Assembly (NCBI RefSeq): GCF_014195505.1
Contig: NZ_JACIBV010000001.1
Span: forward strand, 1,426,001-1,490,000
DNA: 64,000 nucleotides
Source: Nonomuraea dietziae
GTDB taxonomy: Bacteria > Actinomycetota > Actinomycetes > Streptosporangiales > Streptosporangiaceae
Reading direction: 5' to 3'
Positions 9,058 through 18,099 of this stretch are shown piece by piece. The stretch's first letter is position 1. The number at the start of each line of letters is the position of its first letter. A model generated the notes under the pieces. The model had not been told where the DNA came from and ran no database searches. It worked only from the letters and a program-made list of their open reading frames with translations. The translations under genes and the position numbers were made by a program.

Positions 9058-10287
9058 TCAGGACAGGAAGAGCTCGATGACCGGCACCGGCGTGCCGGGC
9101 GGGCGCACCGGCAGCTGGAGGGTGAGGGTGCCGGACGGTTGCCCGCCCATCCGGGTGTTGTGGGCGGTCTGACCCGGGTCGGTCGTGACCTGCCTGATCT
9201 CCGAGGCGTCGTTGAGCAGTTGGGCGTATCGGACCTTGCCCGCCAGGCCGGGCAGATGGACGTGGCGCAGTGGCCAGCTGAACAGATGCAGGTAGAGCCG
9301 GTCACCGTTCTGGGTGAGGCGGCAGTCGGACGGGGCGGTGAACTCCGACGGCCCGCACCCGCGGATCGCGCGCTCGTGCAGGTCCATCCACGACCCGATC
9401 TCCGCCAGTACGGCCGCGGCGTGGGGGTCGATCTCCCCGCGCCCGTTGGGGCCGACGTTGAGCAGCAGGTTGCCGCCCTTGGACACCCCGTCGACGAGCA
9501 TCCTGATCAGCAGGTCAGCGCTCTTGTAGTCGAGGTTGTCCCGGTCGTAGCCCCAGCTGCCGTTCAGCGTCTGGCACGCCTCCCAGAGCTCGGCCAGCGG
9601 CCCCGACGGCTGGTACTGCTCGGGTGTGACGAAGTCACCGGGGATGCCCAGCCTGTCGTTCACCAGGATGCCCGGCTGCAGCTCGCGCACCGTCGCGAGC
9701 AGCTCCTTCGACCCCCAGTCCTCGGGGCCCTTGCCGCCCCACCACTCGGTGCGCGTGGAGTAGGAGAAGTCGAAGAACAGGTAGTCGATCGTGCCGTAAC
9801 GGGTGAGCAGCTCCCTGACCTGGCCGTGCAGGTAGCGCCGGTATTGGGCGATGTCCCCTGCGGGGACGGGCTGGGAGTCGCGCTGCGGATGGGTCCCGTC
9901 CACGGGGAAGGCGGGGTGGTGCCAGTCGATCAGTGAGTGGTAGAACCCGACCTTGAGCCCTTCGGCGCGACACGCCTCGACGAAGGGCTCGACCAGGTCG
10001 CGCCCGTAGGGGGTGTTCGTCACCTTGTAGTCGGTCAGATCGCTGTCCCACAGGCAGAAGCCGTCGTGGTGCTTGGTCGTCAGCACGACGTAGCGCATGC
10101 CCGCGGCCTTGGCGGTCCTGGCCCAGGCGGCAGGGTCGTAGCGGTCGGGATCGAAGTGGTCGAAGTACGGCCGGTACTCCTCGTCGGTCATCCGCTCGCG
10201 CGTCTTGACCCACTCGTGCCGGGCGGCCAGCGAGTACAGGCCCCAGTGCACGAACATGCCGAAACGATCATTGGTGAACCAGGTCAT
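9058..10287 (-). CDS. Alpha-L-fucosidase, GH29 family
   Basis: 409 residues. The N-terminal RFGMFVHWGLYSL, the TKHHDGFCLWDS block (residues 71-82) and IDYLFFDFSYS with the likely nucleophile Asp173 are hallmarks of GH29, which removes alpha-linked L-fucose by a retaining mechanism. No signal peptide is seen, so it should act inside the cell on imported oligosaccharides. It begins 6 nt after the second permease gene, making it the last gene of a binding protein-permease-permease-fucosidase operon. Its length is near that of a catalytic domain with a short beta-sandwich tail. Confidence 0.92.
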   Translation of the reverse strand: MTWFTNDRFGMFVHWGLYSLAARHEWVKTRERMTDEEYRPYFDHFDPDRYDPAAWARTAKAAGMRYVVLTTKHHDGFCLWDSDLTDYKVTNTPYGRDLVEPFVEACRAEGLKVGFYHSLIDWHHPAFPVDGTHPQRDSQPVPAGDIAQYRRYLHGQVRELLTRYGTIDYLFFDFSYSTRTEWWGGKGPEDWGSKELLATVRELQPGILVNDRLGIPGDFVTPEQYQPSGPLAELWEACQTLNGSWGYDRDNLDYKSADLLIRMLVDGVSKGGNLLLNVGPNGRGEIDPHAAAVLAEIGSWMDLHERAIRGCGPSEFTAPSDCRLTQNGDRLYLHLFSWPLRHVHLPGLAGKVRYAQLLNDASEIRQVTTDPGQTAHNTRMGGQPSGTLTLQLPVRPPGTPVPVIELFLS

Positions 10288-10293
10288 GAGGAA

Positions 10294-11160
10294 TCATCCC
10301 TTGAGGGCGCCGGACGACAGCCCGTGCACGAAGGAGCGCTGGAAGAACAGAAAGACGATCACCGAGGGCAGCAGCGCGAGCAACGACGCCGCCATCACCA
10401 CGCCGGGCGTGACGATCGGGTCGATCCGCAGGGTCCGCAGGGCCAAGGGCAGGGTGTAGGTCGAGGAGTCGCTGGCCACCAGCATCGGCAGCAGGTACTG
10501 GTCCCAGATCATGGTGAAGCCGAAGACCCCGATGACGCCCAGGGCCGGTCTGCACATCGGCAGGATGATCTGGGCGAAGATCCGGAACTCGCCGGCGCCG
10601 TCGATGCGCGCCGCCTCCTCGAGTTCGCGCGGCACGTCCTTCATGAACTCCGTCATGACCAGGATGGAGAACGCCCAGGCGCCCAGCGGCACGATCATGC
10701 CGGCCAGGGTGCCGATGAGGTTGATGTGGAGCAGCGGCAGGTCGGACAGGATCAGCGACAGCGGGATCGCCAGGATCTCCTCCGGCAGCATGAGGGTGGC
10801 CAGGATGGCGACGAACACCAGCGTCATGAACGGGAACTTCTTGCGCGCCAGCGCGTAGGAGGCCAGCGTCGAGACCACCACCTGCAGCAGCAGTCCGAAC
10901 CCCACCACGAAGAAGGAGTTCAGCAGGTATTTCAGCACGCCCTGGTCGACGGCGACCGTGAAGTTGTCCAGGGTCGGGCTCGAGGGCACGACGCTCAGCT
11001 GCGTCGGGTCCGACACGTGGTTGAAGGCGCTGACCAGCAGCGCCAGCAGCGGCCCCGCGAACACCACCAGGACCAGCGCGTGGATCACGAGCTTCACCAG
11101 CCGCCCTGCGGGTGTCGTGCTCTCCTTGAGGCCGAGGGCGGTCTCGCTGGCGGCGCTCAT
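10294..11160 (-). CDS. Sugar ABC transporter permease (MalG-type)
   Basis: 288 residues, six predicted transmembrane segments. The cytoplasmic EAA loop reads EEAARIDGAGEFRIFAQIILP, the contact site for the ATPase. The ATG (11160) overlaps the stop of the upstream permease in an ATGA, supporting translational coupling. No ATPase gene is present; actinobacterial sugar importers commonly share an MsiK-type ATPase encoded elsewhere. Neighbouring fucosidase and PL6-like lyase genes suggest an oligosaccharide substrate containing fucose or uronic acid, which is inference. Confidence 0.9.
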   Translation of the reverse strand: MSAASETALGLKESTTPAGRLVKLVIHALVLVVFAGPLLALLVSAFNHVSDPTQLSVVPSSPTLDNFTVAVDQGVLKYLLNSFFVVGFGLLLQVVVSTLASYALARKKFPFMTLVFVAILATLMLPEEILAIPLSLILSDLPLLHINLIGTLAGMIVPLGAWAFSILVMTEFMKDVPRELEEAARIDGAGEFRIFAQIILPMCRPALGVIGVFGFTMIWDQYLLPMLVASDSSTYTLPLALRTLRIDPIVTPGVVMAASLLALLPSVIVFLFFQRSFVHGLSSGALKG

Positions 11161-12089
11161 TCTCGCTCCCTTCGCCTGAGGATGGACACGACCACGGTCA
11201 GCAGCAGCGTGGCGAGGAACAGCAGGACCGCTCCCGCCGACGCGACGCCCAGCCGGTTCTGCTCCAGGCCCAGCTTGGTGATCAGGGTCATGACGACCTC
11301 GGTGGAACCGTTCGGGCCGCCGTTGGTCAGCAGGAACACCTCGGTGAAGACCCGCAGACCGCGGATCGCGGCCAGGATGAACAGGATGGAGAAGACCGAC
11401 CTCAGGCCGGGCAGGGTCACGTGCAGCAGCCTGCGCGCCCGCGAGGCGCCGTCGACGGTCGCGGCCTCGTACAGATCCCTGTTCACGCCCGCGAGCCCGG
11501 CCAGAAAGATCATCATGTCGTACGGCGCGCCGCGCCAGATGCCGGTCACGATGACCGAGGCCATCGAGGTGTGGGGGTCGTTGATGAAGCCTGAGGGGCC
11601 GAGTCCCACCAGGCCGATGAGGGAGTTCAGCATGCCGTCGCCGGTCGGGTGGTACATGATCCGCCACAGCTCGGCGACGACCGCCATCGGCACGACGACC
11701 GGCAGGAAGGCGGCGGAACGGATGAAGCTCAGCCGGTGGCTCTGCCCCTCCATCAGCAGTGCCAGGATCAGGCCGAGCAGCATCGAACCGGCCGTCTGAC
11801 ACAGCGCCAGCAGCACGGTGTGCCAGGCGGCCTGCTGGAAGCCGTCAGAGGCGATGACCTTGGCGTAGTTGTCCCCGCCCACCCACTGGTTGCCCAGGAA
11901 CGGCTGCACGTTCTGGAAGGACATCACCAGGGCGCTGCCCATCGGGACGAACTTGAAGTACAGGAACAGGACGAGCGCGGGGGCCAGGAACAACCACGGC
12001 ACCCACCAGCGCCCGCCCCGCCCGGAGAACCTGGGCGGGGTCGGATCAGGAGAGCCGGTGTCGACCGGCTTCAGCTGAGTGACAGTCAT
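11157..12089 (-). CDS. Sugar ABC transporter permease (MalF-type)
   Basis: 310 residues, with a Pro-rich cytoplasmic N-terminus followed by six predicted transmembrane segments beginning WVPWLFLAPALVLFLYF. The EAA loop is EAATVDGASRARRLLHVTLP. It overlaps the binding-protein gene by 4 nt upstream and the second permease by 4 nt downstream, so the three are one translationally coupled unit. It pairs with the MalG-type permease to form the membrane channel. Confidence 0.9.
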   Translation of the reverse strand: MTVTQLKPVDTGSPDPTPPRFSGRGGRWWVPWLFLAPALVLFLYFKFVPMGSALVMSFQNVQPFLGNQWVGGDNYAKVIASDGFQQAAWHTVLLALCQTAGSMLLGLILALLMEGQSHRLSFIRSAAFLPVVVPMAVVAELWRIMYHPTGDGMLNSLIGLVGLGPSGFINDPHTSMASVIVTGIWRGAPYDMMIFLAGLAGVNRDLYEAATVDGASRARRLLHVTLPGLRSVFSILFILAAIRGLRVFTEVFLLTNGGPNGSTEVVMTLITKLGLEQNRLGVASAGAVLLFLATLLLTVVVSILRRRERE

Positions 12090-13417
12090 GACGCGGCGAC
12101 GCCCTGCTCCGCCAGGATCTCGGCGAGCTTGGTGTCGAGCTTCTGCAGCTCCGCCTTCAGATCCAGGCTGCAGTCCGCGACCAGGGCGTTGACGGTCTCC
12201 GCCGTGGTCTGCCGCACCGGCGTCCAGTTGGGCAGCGACGGGGCGTAGTGGCCGGAGGCCTGGTAGATCTCGGCGAAGGTCTTCCAGCGGGGATCGGGGC
12301 GCACCTGGCTGATGTCGACGGACTTGTTGACGGGCAGCTGGACGATGTAGGCGGTGTCACCCTCCATGCCGACCTTCTGGCCCTCCGCCGAGGTCGCGAA
12401 GGCGGCGAAGGCGTCCTGCGCGGCGTTGTTGGGCGAGCCGGCCATCAGGTAGATCGCGCCGCCCTCGGCGAGCACGTCGGCGTTCTTGGCGCCCTTGGGC
12501 ATGGGCACGACCTCGTACTTGTCCTTGCCGAGCGACTTGTCGTAACGGGGAAGCAGGTAGGGACCGACGACGTACATGCCGGTCTTGCCGGCTTCGAACG
12601 TCTCGTTGGTCGGCGGGGTGTCCATCGTGACGGCGCCGGGCTGGATGACCTTGTCCTTGCAGCCGAGGTCGCGGAACCACTGCATGGCCGCGGTGGACTC
12701 GGGGGTGGACATGGCCGGCTTGAACGTGCCGCCGCCCGCGTCGGCGACGAAGTCGCCACCGGCGGCCCAGAGGAAGTTGGAGAAGTACCACGACGCGTAG
12801 CCGCGCTTGGTCGACAGCGGCGCCGCCAGCCCGTAGGTGTCGTCCTTGCCGTTGCCGTCGGGGTCCTTCTCGGTGAACGCCTTGGCCATCGCCGTGAGAT
12901 CGGCCCAGCTCTGCGGCGCCTGCAGGCCCAGCTTCTCCCGCCAGTCCTTGCGGATGAGCAGGGCGGTGGCCTGGGCGGAGTACGGGACGCTGTACTGCTT
13001 GCCGTCGATGGCCTTGCCTGAGGCCAGCCCGCGCTCGGTGAGGTCCTTGGCGCTGGCGAGCTTGCTGAGGTCGATCTCCCTCAGCAGGCCCTGGCTCTGC
13101 ATGGTGCCGAGCTGGGTGACGTCGTTCATGACGATGTCGGGCAGGTCCTTCTGGGCGGCCCGCTGCTGCATCTTCGTCTCGAAGTCGTCGAAGATCGCCG
13201 TCACCTTGACCTTGTACCCGGTCGCCTTCTCGAACGCGGCCGCCAGCCTGACCGTGCCCTGTTCACCCGGCCCGCCGGGCGTGGTCCTTGTCCAGAGCTC
13301 GAGCGGAGCCTTGGCGTCCTGCTCAACGTTCGTTCCCGCTGTGCCTGACGAACACCCGGACAGCACCATCATGGAAACCAGCATCCATCGTGTCCTGTGT
13401 GTGGAAACTGTTCTCAT
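12086..13417 (-). CDS. Sugar-binding lipoprotein of an ABC importer
   Basis: 443 residues of the family-1 (MalE-like) solute-binding type. The signal peptide ends in the lipobox VLSGC, with Cys22 as the lipidated residue. Conserved blocks include PLELWTRTTPGG, an AAAFEKATGYKVKV segment and DLPDIVMNDV. It delivers the sugar to the two following permeases and is the first gene of the operon, so the promoter should lie in the 13418-13581 gap shared with the divergent dehydrogenase gene. The exact ligand is unknown. Confidence 0.9.
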   Translation of the reverse strand: MRTVSTHRTRWMLVSMMVLSGCSSGTAGTNVEQDAKAPLELWTRTTPGGPGEQGTVRLAAAFEKATGYKVKVTAIFDDFETKMQQRAAQKDLPDIVMNDVTQLGTMQSQGLLREIDLSKLASAKDLTERGLASGKAIDGKQYSVPYSAQATALLIRKDWREKLGLQAPQSWADLTAMAKAFTEKDPDGNGKDDTYGLAAPLSTKRGYASWYFSNFLWAAGGDFVADAGGGTFKPAMSTPESTAAMQWFRDLGCKDKVIQPGAVTMDTPPTNETFEAGKTGMYVVGPYLLPRYDKSLGKDKYEVVPMPKGAKNADVLAEGGAIYLMAGSPNNAAQDAFAAFATSAEGQKVGMEGDTAYIVQLPVNKSVDISQVRPDPRWKTFAEIYQASGHYAPSLPNWTPVRQTTAETVNALVADCSLDLKAELQKLDTKLAEILAEQGVAAS

Positions 13418-13455
13418 ATGTGGACGACTCCCTCTTCTTGGACGACGTTTTCCGG

Positions 13456-13466
13456 ACCGTAACGGT
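13456..13466. promoter_or_regulatory. Small palindrome in divergent promoter region
   Basis: ACCGT-A-ACGGT, an 11-bp inverted repeat, lies 39 nt before the binding-protein start and 115 nt before the dehydrogenase start. It could be an operator of the carbohydrate locus, perhaps for the nearby AraC protein; there is no direct support beyond position. Confidence 0.3.
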
Positions 13467-13581
13467 GCGTACGTTCACAGGTCAATGCTCCGATGACTAG
13501 AAGCTCACTATTGATACCGATCGATCGTGCGGCAGGATGTCTGGCCATACATCCGATGAAAATGCGATCATGGAGTGAGAG

Positions 13582-14574
13582 ATGACCACAGCCTTGCTGG
13601 TCATGGAGGAACGCCGCCGGTCCGACGTCTACCCGGACGAGGTGCTCAGGGCGCTGGCTGACCTGGTCCGATGGCAGCGTCCGCCGCTGACGCGGGAGCA
13701 GCTGGCGGCCGAGCCCGGCGTCCTGAACGAGGTGGAGCTTCTGCTCACGGGGTGGGGCGCGCCCGTCCTCGACGCCGGCCTGCTGCGCCACGCGCCGCGG
13801 CTGCGCGCGGTGCTGGTGGCCGCGGGCTCCGTGCGCCCGCTGACCACGCCGGAGTTCTGGGCACGGCGGATCCCGATCGTCTCCGCCGCGTCGGCCAACG
13901 CGATCCCGGTGGCGGAGTTCACGCTGGCCCAGATCCTGCTGGCGCTCAAGCAGTTCCACCGGATCTCCCGCGAGATCAAGGAGCGGGGGCGCTATCCGGA
14001 CGCGGTGCGGGTCGCCGGGGCGTACGGGTCGAGGGTGGGGCTGCTCGGCCTCGGCGAGATCGGCCGCCTGGTGGCCTCCCACCTGCGCCGCTTCGACCTC
14101 GACGTGGTCGCCACCGACCCGGTGGCCGATCCCGCGGTCGCGGCGGGGCTCGGCGTGCGCCTGGTTCCGCTCGCAGAGCTCTTCGACAGCTGCGAGGTCG
14201 TCAGCCTCCACGCACCCCTCGTCGAGCAGACCGAGGGGCTGGTCGACGGTGAGCTGCTGGCCAGGCTCCGCACCGGGGCGACGCTCGTCAACACCGCCAG
14301 GGGAGCCGTGGTCGACGAGCCGTCCGTCATCGACGTCCTGCGGCGGCGGCCCGACCTCACCGCGGTTCTCGACGTCACCTGGCCGGAGCCGCCGCCATCG
14401 GGATCCCCGCTGTACGGCCTGCCCAACGTCGTGCTGACGCCGCATCTGGCAGGGGCGATGGGCGCCGAACGCGCCCGGATGGGCGAACTGGTGCTGGAGG
14501 AGGTCCGCCGCCTGCTGGCGGGAGCGCCGCTGCGCCACGCCGTGGACCCCGCCGTGGCGAGCCTGCGAGCGTGA
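13582..14574 (+). CDS. D-isomer-specific 2-hydroxyacid dehydrogenase
   Basis: 330 residues. The NAD-binding fold shows GLLGLGEIGRLV, followed by an acidic residue after VVATDP. The catalytic set is present: Arg in NTARGAVVDE, Glu in WPEPPP and His in LTPHLAG. These enzymes reduce 2-keto acids to D-2-hydroxy acids or reverse this, with phosphoglycerate-, lactate- and glyoxylate-type substrates; the substrate here is not clear. It is divergent from the sugar operon and ends 4 nt before the AraC regulator, so it is probably part of uronate or sugar-acid breakdown controlled with that locus. Confidence 0.88.
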   Translation: MTTALLVMEERRRSDVYPDEVLRALADLVRWQRPPLTREQLAAEPGVLNEVELLLTGWGAPVLDAGLLRHAPRLRAVLVAAGSVRPLTTPEFWARRIPIVSAASANAIPVAEFTLAQILLALKQFHRISREIKERGRYPDAVRVAGAYGSRVGLLGLGEIGRLVASHLRRFDLDVVATDPVADPAVAAGLGVRLVPLAELFDSCEVVSLHAPLVEQTEGLVDGELLARLRTGATLVNTARGAVVDEPSVIDVLRRRPDLTAVLDVTWPEPPPSGSPLYGLPNVVLTPHLAGAMGAERARMGELVLEEVRRLLAGAPLRHAVDPAVASLRA

Positions 14575-14578
14575 CGGC

Positions 14579-15391
14579 GTGGACCCGGCGCTCAGGGAGC
14601 ATCTCCGGCGGCTGGACCTCGACCTGCTCATGGCAGGGCATGCCGACCCCGTCCCCGCCGACTGGGGGCGGTCGGCGCGCAGTGACGGCTACAACCGCTT
14701 TTACCTCATCCTCGACGGCGTCGGGTCGATCTCCTCGGACGGGGTCGAGTACCAGCCGCGGCCCGGCCAGCTCTACTTCCTGCCCGCCGGGTCCGCCCTG
14801 GGCTTCTCCACCTCGCGGGAGCGTCCGCTGCGCAAGTACTGGGCGCACTTCACGGCCACCGTGGGCGAGCACGACCTGGCCACGCTCGTCACGCTGCCCC
14901 GCGTGGTGGAGGTGGCCGAGCTGCCTGCCGTCCAGGAGATGTTCGTGAGGTTGCTGGCGGCGGGCAAGGGGGCCGCGCAGGTGACCGGGCCCCTGCGGCA
15001 GCGCGCGGTCCTCATGGAACTGACCGCCTACCTCGTGGAGCACGCCCCCCTGGGTTCGCTGCGGCCCCTGAGCGAGGGGCCGGGGCGCATTCTCGAATAC
15101 ATCGACGCGCATCTGGACGAGGTGCTCACCGTCGGGCGGCTGGCGGAGGTCTTTCACTACAACCCGACCTACTTCATCACCTACTTCGCCCAGCTCTTCG
15201 GGGTCTCCCCCAACCAGTACATCCGGCAGCTGCGGGTCGAGCGGGTCAAGCAGGCGCTGATCCACTCGGAGCTGCGGATCGAGGAGATCGCGGGGACGGT
15301 CGGATGGGAGGCCTCCTACCTTTCGCGCGTTTTCCGGCAGGTGACGTCGCTGACGCCGACTCAGTACCGGGCCTTGCACCGAGCCTCCTGA
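14579..15391 (+). CDS. AraC-family transcriptional regulator
   Basis: 270 residues from a GTG start directly after the dehydrogenase stop. The N-terminal half is a cupin-like sensor (YNRFYLILDGVGSIS...PGQLYFLPAGS). The C-terminal about 100 residues hold two helix-turn-helix motifs: VGRLAEVFHYNPTYFITYF with GVSPNQYIRQLRVERVKQ, and RIEEIAGTVGWEASYLSRVF with SLTPTQYR. It probably activates the adjacent carbohydrate operons in response to a sugar bound by the cupin. Confidence 0.92.
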   Translation: MDPALREHLRRLDLDLLMAGHADPVPADWGRSARSDGYNRFYLILDGVGSISSDGVEYQPRPGQLYFLPAGSALGFSTSRERPLRKYWAHFTATVGEHDLATLVTLPRVVEVAELPAVQEMFVRLLAAGKGAAQVTGPLRQRAVLMELTAYLVEHAPLGSLRPLSEGPGRILEYIDAHLDEVLTVGRLAEVFHYNPTYFITYFAQLFGVSPNQYIRQLRVERVKQALIHSELRIEEIAGTVGWEASYLSRVFRQVTSLTPTQYRALHRAS

Positions 15392-15445
15392 GGATCGTCC
15401 TAGGAGTGCCCGAGTTTTGGCCATGCCCAACGGAATGCGCTTTCC

Positions 15446-15461
15446 ATACCTTGCCGGTATG
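15446..15461. promoter_or_regulatory. Inverted repeat around the lyase start
   Basis: CATACC-ttgcc-GGTATG, an arm of 6 bp with a 5-nt spacer, overlaps one possible start codon (ATG 15459) of the PL6-like gene. If that ATG is not the start, the site lies inside the coding region, so function is uncertain. Confidence 0.25.
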
Positions 15462-16859
15462 AAGCGATTAGCTGCTCTTCTCACCGCGGCCGTCCTGCTG
15501 CTTCCCGCCGGCCCCGCCTTCGCGGATCGGGACGTGCTCGTCTCGAACCTGGCCGAGCTGAACCAGGCGCTCGGCGCGGCCGTTTCCGGCGACACCATCG
15601 TGATGGCCGACGGCACCTGGCAGGACGCCGTCATCGGCCTCACCGCCCCCGGCCCCCTCACCCTCAGGGCGCAGACCCCCGGCAAGGTCCTGCTCACCGG
15701 CAGGTCCTCGCTGTCGCTGAACAGCCCCCACCTGACGGTGAGCGGCCTGACCTTCACCGGCGGCCAGGCACCCGACGGCGCCCAGTCGGTGATCACGTTC
15801 AACAGCGACCACGGCAGGGTCACCGACACCGCCGTCGTCGACTTCAACCCCGCCGAGCCGCAGACCGCCTACTACTGGGTCTACTTCAAGGGCGGGCACA
15901 ACCGGCTCGACCACAGCCTGCTGCGGGGCAAGAACCATCAGGAGCCTGTCGTCGGCAACGACAGAGGCCTTGCGGCCAAGTACAACGCGGTCGACCACAC
16001 CCGGTTCGCCGACGTCCCCAACGTCGGCCGCAACGGCATGGAAGCGCTGCGCATCTGGGGCTACGGGCAGTGGGGTGAGCTCGGCACGCAGGAGGGCGCC
16101 TACTTCACCATCGAGCACAACCTCTTCGAGCACGTCGACGGCGACGACGAGATCATCTCGCTGAAGTCCAACCACAACACCGTCCGCTTCAACACGATCA
16201 GGCAGTCGAGCGGTGGCCTCGTGCTGCGCTACGGCAACCACAACACGGTGGAGAACAACGTCATCCTGGGTGAGCGCTACCCGGCCAGCGAGGGCATCCG
16301 GGTCAGCGGGAACAGCCACACCGTGCGCGGCAACTACGTGGCCGGGGTCTCCGGCTACGGGCTCAAGGTCACCAGCGGCGAGCACATGTTCGACGAGAAC
16401 AACCAGCTCGACTACCTGACGCCCGGCTTCGTGCCGCAGAGGAACCCGCTCGCGCCGTACGGCTATCTCTTCCACTACGGCCAGGTGACCGACAGCGAGT
16501 TCACCGCCAACGTGTTCGTCGACAACGCCAAGAGCGACATGCACCTCGGCTGGTTCTACAAGAACCACTGGCCCGCTTACCAGATGGTGCTCCTGCCCGA
16601 GCGCAACACCTTCACCGGCAACCTCGTACACAGGCCGAAGGGCGGGGTGGCCGTCGTCACCTCCCCGCAGGAGACCGCGCCGCCGCTGGAGAAGTTCACC
16701 TTCGAGCCCAACACCTTCCGGGGCAACGTCGTCCACGGCGGCACCCTCGACGTCCACGCCCCGAACAGCTCCCAAGGCATCATCGTCCTGCCCCGCAGCC
16801 GCCAGGCCCCTCCCCCGCCACCCCAGACCGCCGAGACCGGCCCCACCTGGTCACGCTGA
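15459..16859 (+). CDS. Secreted PL6-like polysaccharide lyase (alginate lyase/chondroitinase B type)
   Basis: 466 residues from ATG 15459, where the signal peptide begins (KRLAALLTAAVLLLPAGPAFA, cleaved before DRD). TTG 15417 or ATG 15423 have the better TAGGAG site and would add a short N-terminal extension. The mature protein is a right-handed parallel beta-helix with many N-rich turns (SNHNTVRFNTI, YGNHNTVENNV, SGNSHTVRGNY). The segments KYNAVDHTRF, GRNGMEALRIWGYGQ and EIISLKSNHNTV match PL6 blocks carrying the Ca-binding and catalytic Lys/Arg region. PL6 enzymes cleave alginate or dermatan-type uronic-acid polymers by beta-elimination. It would make oligosaccharides outside the cell for the ABC importer of this locus. 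Confidence 0.82.
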   Translation: MKRLAALLTAAVLLLPAGPAFADRDVLVSNLAELNQALGAAVSGDTIVMADGTWQDAVIGLTAPGPLTLRAQTPGKVLLTGRSSLSLNSPHLTVSGLTFTGGQAPDGAQSVITFNSDHGRVTDTAVVDFNPAEPQTAYYWVYFKGGHNRLDHSLLRGKNHQEPVVGNDRGLAAKYNAVDHTRFADVPNVGRNGMEALRIWGYGQWGELGTQEGAYFTIEHNLFEHVDGDDEIISLKSNHNTVRFNTIRQSSGGLVLRYGNHNTVENNVILGERYPASEGIRVSGNSHTVRGNYVAGVSGYGLKVTSGEHMFDENNQLDYLTPGFVPQRNPLAPYGYLFHYGQVTDSEFTANVFVDNAKSDMHLGWFYKNHWPAYQMVLLPERNTFTGNLVHRPKGGVAVVTSPQETAPPLEKFTFEPNTFRGNVVHGGTLDVHAPNSSQGIIVLPRSRQAPPPPPQTAETGPTWSR

Positions 16860-16939
16860 GCCGCCATGCCGACTCGCCACCCGCCCAGGCCAGCGACTCT
16901 GACGGTATATCGGCTGGGGCGGCTTGGCGTTCGGTGAGG

Positions 16940-17683
16940 CTAAACGGCTTCCAGGACGAAGAACAGGAAGCACAGCATGGTCGAGTCGGCTTCTTTGAGG
17001 AGGTCGGGGAACAGCTCGTGTGCCCCTGGCGCCGGGCGCGGTTCGCTGATGACGGCGATCCGGAAGCCTGCCGCGGTGAAGGCGTCGGTCATCGCGTGCA
17101 GCGGCCGGTGCCAGTACGTCAGCACGGCGCTCTGGCCGCTGAAGGTGTAGTCCTCGGAGTACTCGCGGATCGCGAAGTAGCCGGCATCGGGATAGAGCAA
17201 CTTGTAGACCAAGGGGTGATTGACCGCCACGATGAGTCGGCCGCCGGGAGCCAGCACGCGCCGCAGGTCGGCGAGCGGCGCCTTCCAGTCCTCCAGGTAG
17301 TGCAGGACCAGGCACACGATGGCGTCGTCGAACGCGCCGTCAGGAAACGGCAGAGGAGCGCCGCCCAGACCGGCCTGATGCAGGGCCGCGCCCTCGCCGA
17401 GCCGCTGCCGGGCCAGGTCCAGCATCTTGACGCTGGGGTCGACGCCGGTCACGATGGCGCCCTTCTCGCGCAGCGCCGCGAGCAGAGGACCGGCGCCGCA
17501 GCCGACATCGAGGATCCGCCGCCCGGCCACGTCTCCGGCCAGGTCCAGGATGGCGGGCCGCGTGTAGTAGCCGTTGATGAGGTTGGCCTCGGTCTCGGCC
17601 GCGTACGCCTCGGCGAAGCCGTCGTAGTCGTTGGCCACGGCCTGGCCGGCGGGCACGGCGGAGTTCTCGATCGCGGGAGACAT
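16940..17683 (-). CDS. Class I SAM-dependent methyltransferase
   Basis: 247 residues from ATG 17683 (AGGA upstream); an upstream in-frame GTG at 17713 has no better site. Motif I is ILDVGCGAGPLLAAL, the acidic motif II is VTGVDPS, and PDGAFDDAIVCLVLHYLEDW is the post-I region. The fold is that of UbiE/Methyltransf_11 small-molecule methyltransferases. The gene stands alone, so the acceptor is unknown. Confidence 0.85.
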   Translation of the reverse strand: MSPAIENSAVPAGQAVANDYDGFAEAYAAETEANLINGYYTRPAILDLAGDVAGRRILDVGCGAGPLLAALREKGAIVTGVDPSVKMLDLARQRLGEGAALHQAGLGGAPLPFPDGAFDDAIVCLVLHYLEDWKAPLADLRRVLAPGGRLIVAVNHPLVYKLLYPDAGYFAIREYSEDYTFSGQSAVLTYWHRPLHAMTDAFTAAGFRIAVISEPRPAPGAHELFPDLLKEADSTMLCFLFFVLEAV

Positions 17684-17781
17684 GCGGCCCATCCTGGCAT
17701 AGTCGATCACCACGGGCGTGTCCAGATCCGATCGACGCAGGGGACGTTTCGTTGCCGCGTCCAGTGAGAGCGGATGGGCAT

Positions 17782-18078
17782 GTGAGCGAGTACTTCTGGC
17801 CAGAGGACGGCGTCGAAGTCGCTGGAAGGGCCAGGGCCGCCTGGCCTGCCTCGTGTCAGGCTCTCCCGATCGGCACCTTGGTGACGGGGAGGGTCATGGG
17901 TCGACAGCCCTTCGGGGTGTTTCTGCGTATCGATGGCGTCCCGGATGCCATCGGCCTTGCTGAAATCACGGCGATGCCTGCCGGCTTCGAATTACCTGGC
18001 ATGGGTGCGGAGGTGGCGGGTGAGGTCATCTGGCATGTCGAGCACAATCATCAAGTGAAGATCAGAATCACTTCCTAG
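17782..18078 (+). CDS. Small S1-domain (OB-fold) RNA-binding-like protein
   Basis: 98 residues from GTG 17782; TTG 17752 is an alternative start. The centre, GTLVTGRVMGRQPFGVFLRIDG, is a typical S1 domain entry, followed by AIGLAEITAMP and a closing beta strand HQVKIRITS. S1 domains bind single-stranded RNA, but isolated small members are poorly understood. It is convergent with the reductase gene downstream. Confidence 0.65.
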   Translation: MSEYFWPEDGVEVAGRARAAWPASCQALPIGTLVTGRVMGRQPFGVFLRIDGVPDAIGLAEITAMPAGFELPGMGAEVAGEVIWHVEHNHQVKIRITS

Positions 18079-18099
18079 GCGCAGGCGGGCTGGGTCCTC

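Noticed and set aside
9937-11799. A 620-codon plus-strand open frame opposite the fucosidase and permease genes
   Set aside because: Low-complexity His/Gln/Arg/Asp-rich translation typical of a shadow frame; the opposite strand holds conserved genes.
15446-15461. ATACC-N5-GGTAT as a second CsoR/CstR site
   Set aside because: Shorter arms than the 7577 site, overlaps a possible start codon and lies before an unrelated lyase gene; kept only as a weak repeat.
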